Position numbers and translations under genes: made by a program. Positions 1 through 6,830 of a DNA stretch of 64,000 nt are shown piece by piece. How positions within the stretch are numbered: the first letter of the stretch is position 1; each line of letters opens with the position of its first letter. Source of the stretch: Pseudomonas protegens (GTDB lineage Bacteria; Pseudomonadota; Gammaproteobacteria; Pseudomonadales; Pseudomonadaceae); contig NZ_CP031396.1 in assembly GCF_003363755.1 (NCBI RefSeq), forward strand, positions 5,922,501-5,986,500. The letters run 5' to 3'. Below the pieces are notes generated by a model, which saw only the letters and a list, made by a program, of their open reading frames with translations, ran no database searches and had not been told where the DNA came from.

Positions 1-360
1 GTAGGCGGCGGTGTTCAGGGTGAAGGCCAGCAGGGTGCAGAACCACGCGTCGCGGAAGAACCACCACAGGCCCACGTCCTGCCAGAAGCCTTTGAACGAG
101 CCCAGGCCGTAATACAGCATGAACAGCTGGGCCAGCAGCGGCGAGCCGCGGAAGAAGTACACGTAGGCCCCGGTGAAGCGCCGCAGGAACTGATTGCTGG
201 ACAGCCGCCCGAGGGCAATCAGCAGGCCGAGCACGGCGCCCAGGCTGAAGGAAATCGCCACCAGCTTGGCGGTCACCAGCAGGCCGTCGATAAAGCGCGG
301 GCCGTAGCGTTCCAGCAGGTCCTGGTTGAGGAACAGGTTCAGCAGGTCATCCAGGCTCAT
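1..360 (-). CDS. Polar amino-acid ABC transporter permease, HisM type (partial)
   Basis: This is the N-terminal 120 residues of an inner-membrane permease; the 3' part lies beyond the left edge. The translation shows a hydrophobic segment at about residues 23-45 and the family signature FFRGSPLLAQ near residue 70, typical of His/Glu/Arg-type importer permeases. The start codon (358-360) overlaps the stop of the upstream permease in an ATGA arrangement, so the two are translationally coupled and should form a heterodimeric channel. The matching ATPase is expected just outside the window. Confidence 0.85.
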   Translation of the reverse strand, partial: MSLDDLLNLFLNQDLLERYGPRFIDGLLVTAKLVAISFSLGAVLGLLIALGRLSSNQFLRRFTGAYVYFFRGSPLLAQLFMLYYGLGSFKGFWQDVGLWWFFRDAWFCTLLAFTLNTAAY

Positions 361-1076
361 GGTTGCAGGCTCCGTTGCGCACGGTTGAAGCGCCGTTCAA
401 GAAAGCTGAACAGGTGCCCCGACAGCGCCGAGAAGAACAGGTAGCCAAAGCACGCCACGCTGTAGAACAGCATGGGTTCCTTGGTCACGCTGACCGCGAG
501 GTTGGTCTGGCGCATCAGGTCCACCAGGGAAATGGTCGACACCAGGGAGGTGTCCTTGAGCAGCGACAGCCAGTTGTTGGAAAGCCCCGGCAGGGCGATG
601 CGGGTCAGTTGTGGCAGCAGCACCCGGGTGAAGGTGGTGCGCCGCGACAGGCTCAGGGCGCTGGCGGCTTCGTACTGGCCCTTGGGCAGGGTCTTGAACG
701 CGGCCAGCCAGATCTCGCTGGAGAAGGCGGCGAACACCAGGCTGAAGGCGATCATCGCGGCGACAAAGGTATTGATCGCCACTTCACCGGGGTAGCCCAG
801 GGCGCCGAGGATCTTCTGCGCGGCGATCTGGCAGCCGTAGTAGATGATCAGCAGGGTCAACAGCTCCGGCAGGCCGCGAAACACCGTGGAAAAGGTCGTG
901 GCCCAGGCCCGTGCCCAGCGGTTTTTCGAGCGCGCGGCCAGGGCTACCAGCAAGCCCAGGGGCAGGCCGATGGGCACGCAGGCCAGGGCCAGGGCGATGG
1001 TCACCAGGGCCCCGGCAAGCAGGGCCGAGCCCCAGCCGCCGCTGGCAAAGGACAGGAGTGACAGCTGTTCGAACAT
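357..1076 (-). CDS. Polar amino-acid ABC transporter permease, HisQ type
   Basis: A 239-residue inner-membrane permease of the HisMQ family. Visible features are several hydrophobic segments (about residues 18-47, 72-90, 100-120, 180-230), the FRGLPELL signature near residue 67 and an EAA-type loop starting with EAA at 136-138, which contacts the ATPase. It lies 87 bp downstream of the binding-protein gene and overlaps the next permease by 4 bp. With its neighbours it should import a basic or cyclic amino acid. Because the cluster is divergent from dpkA, D-lysine or D-proline is the likely substrate, which is inference from context. Confidence 0.85.
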   Translation of the reverse strand: MFEQLSLLSFASGGWGSALLAGALVTIALALACVPIGLPLGLLVALAARSKNRWARAWATTFSTVFRGLPELLTLLIIYYGCQIAAQKILGALGYPGEVAINTFVAAMIAFSLVFAAFSSEIWLAAFKTLPKGQYEAASALSLSRRTTFTRVLLPQLTRIALPGLSNNWLSLLKDTSLVSTISLVDLMRQTNLAVSVTKEPMLFYSVACFGYLFFSALSGHLFSFLERRFNRAQRSLQP

Positions 1077-1163
1077 GCGCGAACCCTCTGGAAGATTGAA
1101 CCGTGCAGGGCGCCGCCGCGCTCGGGGGAACGCGGGGGCAACGGCAGCGGCAAAGGCGGGCGG

Positions 1164-1916
1164 TCAGTAGATGTCGAAGGCGAAGTAGCGGCTGGAGATC
1201 TGCTTGTAGGTGCCGTCGGCGACGATCGCGTCCAGGGCCTTGTTCAGGCGCTCGCGCAGGGCGTTGTCTTCCTTGCGTACGGCGATCGAGGCGTCGGCGG
1301 TGGTGCCGTTGACGTCACCGATGATCTTGCAGCAGTCCTTGCCGGCGCTTTCGGCCCAGGCCAGCAGCGGGAATTTGTCGGCAATCACCCCGTCCACGCG
1401 CCCGGCGGCCAGGTCGCTGTTGGCTTCGTCCAGGGTCGGGTAGAACTTCACGTCGGCGCCGGCCGGGCCGTAGTGGTCCTCGGCATAGATGGCCTGGGTC
1501 GAGGAGGCCTGGGCGCCCACGGTGCGGCCCTTGAAGTTGGTCTGGGCGTCGGTGATGTCCGAGTCCTTGGCCACGGCTACCGACAGCGGGGTGCGGTAGT
1601 AGTGGTTGCTGAAGGCGATCTTTTTCTTGCGCTCGTCGGTGGCGATCATCGAGGCCACCACCGCGTCGTATTTCTTCGCCAGCAGCGCCGGGATGATGCC
1701 TTCCCAGTCCTGGGCGACGATCTGGCATTCGACCTGCATCTGCTTGCACAGGGCGTTGGCGATGTCCACGTCGAAGCCGTGCAGCTGGTTGTTGGAGTCC
1801 ACGTAGTTGAAGGGCGGGTAGGCGCCTTCGGTGGCGATCTTCAGGGTTTCGGCCTGGGCCGCGGAGGCGGCGAAGACTAGGGCGCAGGCACTGGCGAAGC
1901 GGACGACGTTGTTCAT
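1164..1916 (-). CDS. Periplasmic amino-acid-binding protein of the ABC importer
   Basis: A 250-residue family-3 solute-binding protein. The first about 22 residues form a Sec signal peptide ending in AQA. The mature protein starts with ETLKIATEGAYPPFNY, the standard opening of LAO/HisJ-like proteins, followed by the GFDVDIANALC motif and a second-lobe block around GRVDGVIADK. Two adjacent cysteines (DCCKI) near residue 190 probably form part of a disulphide with the early Cys pair. It starts 16 bp after the RpiR-type regulator gene and precedes the two permeases, so the four genes look like one operon. Confidence 0.88.
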   Translation of the reverse strand: MNNVVRFASACALVFAASAAQAETLKIATEGAYPPFNYVDSNNQLHGFDVDIANALCKQMQVECQIVAQDWEGIIPALLAKKYDAVVASMIATDERKKKIAFSNHYYRTPLSVAVAKDSDITDAQTNFKGRTVGAQASSTQAIYAEDHYGPAGADVKFYPTLDEANSDLAAGRVDGVIADKFPLLAWAESAGKDCCKIIGDVNGTTADASIAVRKEDNALRERLNKALDAIVADGTYKQISSRYFAFDIY

Positions 1917-1932
1917 GGAGCACCTCGGTTAT

Positions 1933-2808
1933 TTATTGTTTTGCGCGGGTGGACGATGTGTAGCCAACAAATTCGTTATGCAGGGCGGCCGTGGCTTCCA
2001 GGCGTTTTTCCACCTCGGGGCCCAGGTGCTTGCACACCTCGTTGATCAAGAGGTGAACCAGCGACAGCATGGCCGCGGTGGATTCCCAGAACAGGTTGAA
2101 CTCGGTGGGCACGCGGAACACCTCGTCGGCGTTCTGCTCGGCCCAGTCGCAGAAGGTGTCGGTGACCAGGGTCACCGGAATCCCCGCCTCGCGGGCCTTG
2201 TGGCACAGGGTCAGGGCGTGGCGCGAATAGCGCCGGGCCTCGAACACCACCAGGGCGCAGTCTTCGGCGGGGCTGAGCAGTACGTCGGCGAAATGCCCGG
2301 CAGAGCCGTCCACCAGGTGCACGCCGTCGCGCAGGTATTGCAGCAGGTGGGCCATGGAGGCGGCGATGCCGCGCTCGGTCTGGAACCCCGCCACGTACAC
2401 CCGGCGCCGGCTGGCCAGGCGCTGGACCACGGTCTGCCAGGCCGGGGTCAGGCTGTATTCGTAGACCTTGACCAGCGCCGCCACTTCCAGCTCGAAGCTG
2501 CGCGGCAGGCCCTGGGCCGCCGGGTTGGGCTGCTGGCGAAATTCCTGCAGGCGGTCGCCCACCAGCCACGGGCCTTCGCCGAGGTCGTTCTTCAGGTCGT
2601 TTTTCAGATCCTTGAAATGGCTGTAGCCGATGGCGCGGCAGAACCGGCCGACGCTGGATTCGCTGACGCCGAGTTTTTCGGCGATGTCGGCGGCGGTCTG
2701 GAAGGGCAGCTCGTAGAGGTTGGCCAGCATGTAGCTGGCAATTGCCCGGCCCGACGCGGTGGCGCTGGACAAGCTGCTTTCAAGGCGTTGTTTGATGGGC
2801 TGGCTCAT
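1933..2808 (-). CDS. RpiR-family transcriptional regulator
   Basis: A 291-residue regulator with the RpiR layout: an N-terminal helix-turn-helix (about residues 20-85, containing DIAEKLGVSESSVGRFCRAI) and a C-terminal SIS sugar-isomerase-like domain (about 130-265) that would bind an effector. It heads the importer operon and is divergent from dpkA, with a 132-bp intergenic region that carries two adjacent palindromes. In P. putida a similar RpiR gene sits next to dpkA and an amino-acid ABC system, which supports control of D-lysine catabolism. The effector is unknown. Confidence 0.85.
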   Translation of the reverse strand: MSQPIKQRLESSLSSATASGRAIASYMLANLYELPFQTAADIAEKLGVSESSVGRFCRAIGYSHFKDLKNDLKNDLGEGPWLVGDRLQEFRQQPNPAAQGLPRSFELEVAALVKVYEYSLTPAWQTVVQRLASRRRVYVAGFQTERGIAASMAHLLQYLRDGVHLVDGSAGHFADVLLSPAEDCALVVFEARRYSRHALTLCHKAREAGIPVTLVTDTFCDWAEQNADEVFRVPTEFNLFWESTAAMLSLVHLLINEVCKHLGPEVEKRLEATAALHNEFVGYTSSTRAKQ

Positions 2809-2867
2809 GGCCGCTCCTTGTTTTTATTGACCGCTGGAAACGGAAAATGAAGGTTTTCTGTCATGAA

Positions 2868-2889
2868 GTCAACATTTGACAGTTAACTG
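2868..2889. promoter_or_regulatory. Adjacent palindromes, candidate RpiR operator
   Basis: The divergent promoter region contains GTCAA-CAT-TTGAC (2868-2880), with perfect 5-bp arms, directly followed by the perfect palindrome CAGTTAACTG (2880-2889). They lie between the regulator start (2808) and the dpkA start (2941). Placement suggests an operator for the neighbouring regulator; no consensus was available to test this. Confidence 0.4.
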
Positions 2890-2940
2890 GCGTGACGCGA
2901 TAGTCAGGCCCCTTCCAATAACAATTCCAATGGAGCTGCA

Positions 2941-4002
2941 ATGACCGACGCGAACCACGCGACCGTGGCGCAGGCTGATGCCGAGTACCTCGACCTGCCG
3001 GCCTTGACCGACTTGCTGCAACGGATTTTTCTTCGCCACGGCACCTCTGCCGAGGTGGCCCGGGTGCTGGCCGACAACTGCGCCCGCGCCGAGCGCGATG
3101 GTTCCCACAGCCACGGGGTGTTCCGCATGCCCGGTTACCTGTCGTCCCTGGCCAGCGGTTGGGTCAACGGTCAGGCGGTGCCGCAAGTGGAGGATGTGGC
3201 CCCCGGCGTGGTGGCGGTGGACGCCGACGGCGGCTTTGCCCAGCCGGCCCTGGCGGCGGCCCGCGCGCTGCTGCTGAGCAAGGCCCGCAGTGCCGGGATC
3301 GCGGTGCTGGCGATTCGCAATTCCCATCACTTCGCGGCGTTGTGGCCGGATGTCGAGCCCTTCGCCGAAGAAGGCCTGGTGGCCCTGAGCCTGGTCAACA
3401 GCATGACCTGCGTGGTGCCCCATGGCGCCCAGCGCCCGCTGTTCGGCACCAACCCGATTGCCTTCGCCGCCCCCCGCGAGGGCGCCGAGCCCATCGTCTT
3501 CGACCTGGCCACCAGCGCCATCGCCCACGGCGATGTGCAGATCGCCAAGCGTCAGGGCCAGCAGCTGCCACCGGGCATGGGGGTGGACCGCGATGGCCAG
3601 CCCACTTGCGATCCGGCAGCGATTCTCGACGGCGGCGCCTTGCTGCCCTTTGGCGGGCACAAGGGCTCGGCGCTGTCGATGATGGTGGAGCTGCTGGCGG
3701 CGGCGCTGACTGGCGGCAACTTCTCCTTCGAGTTCGACTGGTCACAACACCCCGGGGCGCAAACGCCGTGGACCGGGCAACTGCTGATCGTCATCGATCC
3801 CAGCCACCTGGGCGGTGGGCATTTTGCCCAGCGCAGCGGCGAGCTGGTGCGGCAGATGCAGGCCGTGGGCCTGGAACGCATGCCCGGCGACCGGCGCTAC
3901 CGCACCCGGGCCAAATCGCTGGAGCACGGCATTCCCCTGGCTACCGCCGAGCTGGCGCGGTTGCGCGCGCTCGCGGGCGACGATAAGACGGGCGACGACT
4001 GA
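2941..4002 (+). CDS. dpkA: Delta1-piperideine-2-carboxylate / delta1-pyrroline-2-carboxylate reductase
   Basis: A 353-residue NAD(P)H-dependent reductase of the malate/L-lactate dehydrogenase (Ldh_2) family. It closely resembles Pseudomonas DpkA along its whole length, including DGSHSHGVFRMPGYLSSL near residue 60, SHHFAALWPDVEPFAEEG near 122, and GGHKGSALSMMVELLAAA near 238. It reduces the cyclic imines formed from D-lysine and D-proline to L-pipecolate and L-proline in the cytoplasm. It is divergent from the RpiR regulator and amino-acid importer. The ATG at 2941 gives the expected length. Confidence 0.9.
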   Translation: MTDANHATVAQADAEYLDLPALTDLLQRIFLRHGTSAEVARVLADNCARAERDGSHSHGVFRMPGYLSSLASGWVNGQAVPQVEDVAPGVVAVDADGGFAQPALAAARALLLSKARSAGIAVLAIRNSHHFAALWPDVEPFAEEGLVALSLVNSMTCVVPHGAQRPLFGTNPIAFAAPREGAEPIVFDLATSAIAHGDVQIAKRQGQQLPPGMGVDRDGQPTCDPAAILDGGALLPFGGHKGSALSMMVELLAAALTGGNFSFEFDWSQHPGAQTPWTGQLLIVIDPSHLGGGHFAQRSGELVRQMQAVGLERMPGDRRYRTRAKSLEHGIPLATAELARLRALAGDDKTGDD

Positions 4003-4227
4003 ACGGCCGACGACTTAAGGACTTCATCCCTTCGCACCCGGGGCCATGAGCCCTTGGTGTTACTCCAGGTAGTGGGCCCGGTAGCGGTCCGGTCGTGGAT
4101 CGGATTTGCCGCTCCCTGCCAGCCCCTCCAAAGCACTGGCAATCTGCCTCCAAGGCAGCCTGTCAGTGCCCTGGGGCCCTTTCGATAATCGCCTCCGACA
4201 TTTCGTCCCCCGTTTGCGGAGCGCGCC

Positions 4228-5412
4228 ATGCATAACAATAAGAACTGCCAGTACCCTCTGATTCCGGCCCTGCTCGTCGGCCTGTCGACCCTTGGCCTGG
4301 GCACTGTCGCCGAAGCCGAGATCATGCTGTACGACAAGGACCAGACCACCTTTTCCACCGACGGCTACGTCAACGCCTTCTACGTCAACAGCGACGTCGA
4401 CCGCGCCGGCGAGCAGTACGACCGCCGTCAGGCGCGGGTGAAGATGGGCTTTCTGCCCAACTACCTGGGCTTCAACATGGGCAAGCAGGTGGACGACCTC
4501 AAGCTCGGCGCCCGGGCCTCGTTCTGGGTGACCATCAACGACAGCGAAACCAATGGCACCGACACCGCCATCGACGTGCGCCAGTTCTACGGCACCGTGG
4601 CCAACCCGGAGTGGGGCGAGGTGCTGATCGGCAAGGACTTTGGCCTGTTCGCCCGTTCCAACATCCTGCTCGATGAAATGCTCGCCGGGTACGGCCAGGT
4701 CAGCGACAGCCTGGGGCTGGTGGACGGCGGCGGGGTGTCGTTCGGCAACATCGGCAGCGGTTACCCCTATCCCTTTCCGTCGTCGCAGATCACTTACCGC
4801 AGCCCGGTGATGGACGGCCTGCGGGTTGCGGTGGGCATCCTCGACCCGGTGGACACCAACGACAGCAGCGCCCTGGGCAAGGCCTACCAGAAGAACCCGC
4901 GTACCGAGAGCGAGATCACCTACCAGTTCGACCTGGGCGGGGCCAAGTTCTACAGCTGGCTCAACGGCAGCTACCAGACCTCCGACAACACCGACCCCAA
5001 CGTGCAGTCCGTGACTTCCAAGGGCCTGGGTTATGGCCTGCAGGCGAAGATGGGCGGGTTGTCCCTGACCGGTTCCGGGTTCCAGGCCAAGGGCATCAAC
5101 CCGTTCTTCACCAACAATGCCGGCGAGGCCACCCTGCGCAATGTCGACAGCAAGGGCTACCTGCTGCAGGGCTCGTACAAACTGGGCAAAAACCGCCTGG
5201 CGCTGTCCTACGGCAAGACAAAGGACGACGGCAACGGCGTGGTCGGCAGCGGCGCCGATTACCAGACCCGGGGCGTGGCGCTGTTCCACGACATCAACGA
5301 CAACCTCAAGCTGGTGGCCGAGTACAACCAGTTCGAGATCGACGGCCACCAGACCAATGCGCAGAACGAAAACACCGACACCTTCGCCGTGGGTGCGGTA
5401 CTGACCTGGTAA
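4228..5412 (+). CDS. Gram-negative outer-membrane porin
   Basis: A 394-residue porin-like beta-barrel with an N-terminal signal peptide of about 30 residues (cleavage near AEA|EI). The mature part alternates short polar/aromatic strands and ends in a C-terminal strand with the terminal residues VLTW, the aromatic end recognised by the BAM complex. It contains the motif YGTVANPEWGEVLIGKDFGL, typical of trimeric 16-strand porins. It follows dpkA by 225 bp. The substrate is not predictable from sequence; context suggests amino or organic acids. Confidence 0.85.
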   Translation: MHNNKNCQYPLIPALLVGLSTLGLGTVAEAEIMLYDKDQTTFSTDGYVNAFYVNSDVDRAGEQYDRRQARVKMGFLPNYLGFNMGKQVDDLKLGARASFWVTINDSETNGTDTAIDVRQFYGTVANPEWGEVLIGKDFGLFARSNILLDEMLAGYGQVSDSLGLVDGGGVSFGNIGSGYPYPFPSSQITYRSPVMDGLRVAVGILDPVDTNDSSALGKAYQKNPRTESEITYQFDLGGAKFYSWLNGSYQTSDNTDPNVQSVTSKGLGYGLQAKMGGLSLTGSGFQAKGINPFFTNNAGEATLRNVDSKGYLLQGSYKLGKNRLALSYGKTKDDGNGVVGSGADYQTRGVALFHDINDNLKLVAEYNQFEIDGHQTNAQNENTDTFAVGAVLTW

Positions 5413-5417
5413 CCCCA

Positions 5418-5456
5418 GCGCCGGCCCTGGCGTGCGCATCGCGCCCGGGCCGGCGC
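5418..5456 (+). terminator. GC-rich hairpin after the porin gene
   Basis: Perfect 10-bp arms GCGCCGGCCC (5418-5427) and GGGCCGGCGC (5447-5456) begin 6 bp after the porin stop. There is no T-tract, so this could be a weak terminator or a 3'-end stabilising structure. Confidence 0.45.
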
Positions 5457-5488
5457 CCCCTCCATTCCCCATATCTCCCGCATGTCCC

Positions 5489-5571
5489 GTAGGAGCCGGC
5501 TTGCCGGCGAAGCGGCCCGCCAGCCTTGCACCAGCCCGGATGACGCCTGCGTTGGCAAGCCTGCACCTACG
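5489..5571. repeat. REP doublet (REPIN), GTAGGAGCCGGC type
   Basis: A GTAGGAGCCGGCTTGCCGGC arm and an inverted arm ending GCAAGCCTGCACCTAC bound an about 80-bp element. This is the common Pseudomonas REP family and lies between the porin and FIST genes. Confidence 0.75.
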
Positions 5572-5592
5572 CCCATGGAACTGCCCACCCGC

Positions 5593-5605
5593 TACCCAAG
5601 TAGCA
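5593..5605. promoter_or_regulatory. ped box 1 (TACCCAAGTAGCA)
   Basis: A variant of a 13-bp sequence found in front of several ped/pqq transcription units in this window (consensus near TACCAAGGTAGTA). It lies 61 bp upstream of the FIST-protein start. Confidence 0.4.
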
Positions 5606-5666
5606 TTCGTGCCCGGGGGCCGGCTTCGTACACTCATTGCTCAGACAACCCGCGCCGGAGGCGACG

Positions 5667-6830
5667 ATGCAGCAAGCCCAGAGCGAGGGCGTGGTCAGTG
5701 CCATGTCCCAGGCCGTCGATCCGCAGCAGGTGGCCCAGGACCTGGCCAGCCAGTTGCTGCATCCGCACCTGGGCTTCGTGCTGTTTTTCTGCTCCGCCGA
5801 ATACCCCCTGCACACCCTGGGCCCGGCCCTGCAGCAGAGCTTTGGCGGCATCCCCCTGGTGGGCTGCACCAGCGCCGGGGAAATCACCCCCCTGGGCTAC
5901 GGGCGCAATTGCGTGACCGCCATCGGCTTCGATCACCGACACTTTTCCATCGCCGCCGAGCTGATCGACCAGATGGAGCACTTCAGCCTGATCGACGCCC
6001 AGCAGATGGTCGAACGCCTGGTGGGCCGCTGCCGCAGCAACACCCTGGCGCCGATCAAGGGCAACAGCTTCGCCCTGACCCTGCTGGACGGCCTGTCGAG
6101 CCGCGAAGAAATGGTCCTGGCCGCCCTCAGCGCAGCCCTGGGGGACATTCCCCATTTCGGCGGTTCGGCCGGCGATGACAACTACCTGACCCACACCCAC
6201 GTGTATTACGGCGGCGAGTTCCACAGCGGCGCGGCGGTGGTGGTGCTGGTCAACACCTGGCTGGATTTCGAGGTGTTCACCACCCACCACATCCAGCCCC
6301 GGGAAGAAAAACTGGTGGTCACCGGCGCCGACAGCGCCTCGCGCCGGGTCTATGAACTGAACGCGGAACCGGCCGCCGAGGAGTACGCACGGCTGATCGG
6401 CGTGCCCCTGGCGCAGCTCGACCACCGGGTGTTCGCCGCCCACCCCTTGGCGGTGCGCATCAACCAGCACTACTACGTGCGCGCGGTGCAGCAGGTGCAC
6501 CCGGACCTGAGCCTGAGTTTCTACTGCGCGGTGGAGAACGGCATCGTCCTCACCGCCATGACCCCCGGCCCCTTGCTGCCCAACCTGCAACAGCTGTTCG
6601 ACGGCTTGCAGCAGCGCCTGGGCAGCCTGTTGCTGACCATCGGCTGCGACTGCTTTTTGCGCCGCCTGGAGCTGGAGGATCGCGGCAGCCTGGAGGAGAT
6701 CGGGGCCTTTTTGCGGGATCAACGGGTGATGGGTTTCAACACCTACGGAGAACAGTTCAATGGCATGCACATCAACCAGACCTTCACCGGGGTCGCCATT
6801 GCCCGCAGTCGAACTCCGGCCCGCCGCTGA
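5667..6830 (+). CDS. nosP: FIST-domain sensor protein, NosP-like
   Basis: A 387-residue cytoplasmic protein with FIST N-terminal and C-terminal domains. The start of the first is recognisable by GGIPLVGCTSAGEITPLGYG near residue 60, and the end by the VMGFNTYGEQFNGMHINQTF block that closes FIST_C. In P. aeruginosa the FIST protein PA1975 is the haem-based nitric-oxide sensor NosP and regulates the kinase encoded next to it. Here too the next gene is a hybrid kinase, overlapping by 71 bp. I chose ATG 5667 because GGAGG stands 6 bp upstream, although the frame is open from a TTG at 5637. Haem binding is inferred from the homologue. Confidence 0.82.
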   Translation: MQQAQSEGVVSAMSQAVDPQQVAQDLASQLLHPHLGFVLFFCSAEYPLHTLGPALQQSFGGIPLVGCTSAGEITPLGYGRNCVTAIGFDHRHFSIAAELIDQMEHFSLIDAQQMVERLVGRCRSNTLAPIKGNSFALTLLDGLSSREEMVLAALSAALGDIPHFGGSAGDDNYLTHTHVYYGGEFHSGAAVVVLVNTWLDFEVFTTHHIQPREEKLVVTGADSASRRVYELNAEPAAEEYARLIGVPLAQLDHRVFAAHPLAVRINQHYYVRAVQQVHPDLSLSFYCAVENGIVLTAMTPGPLLPNLQQLFDGLQQRLGSLLLTIGCDCFLRRLELEDRGSLEEIGAFLRDQRVMGFNTYGEQFNGMHINQTFTGVAIARSRTPARR

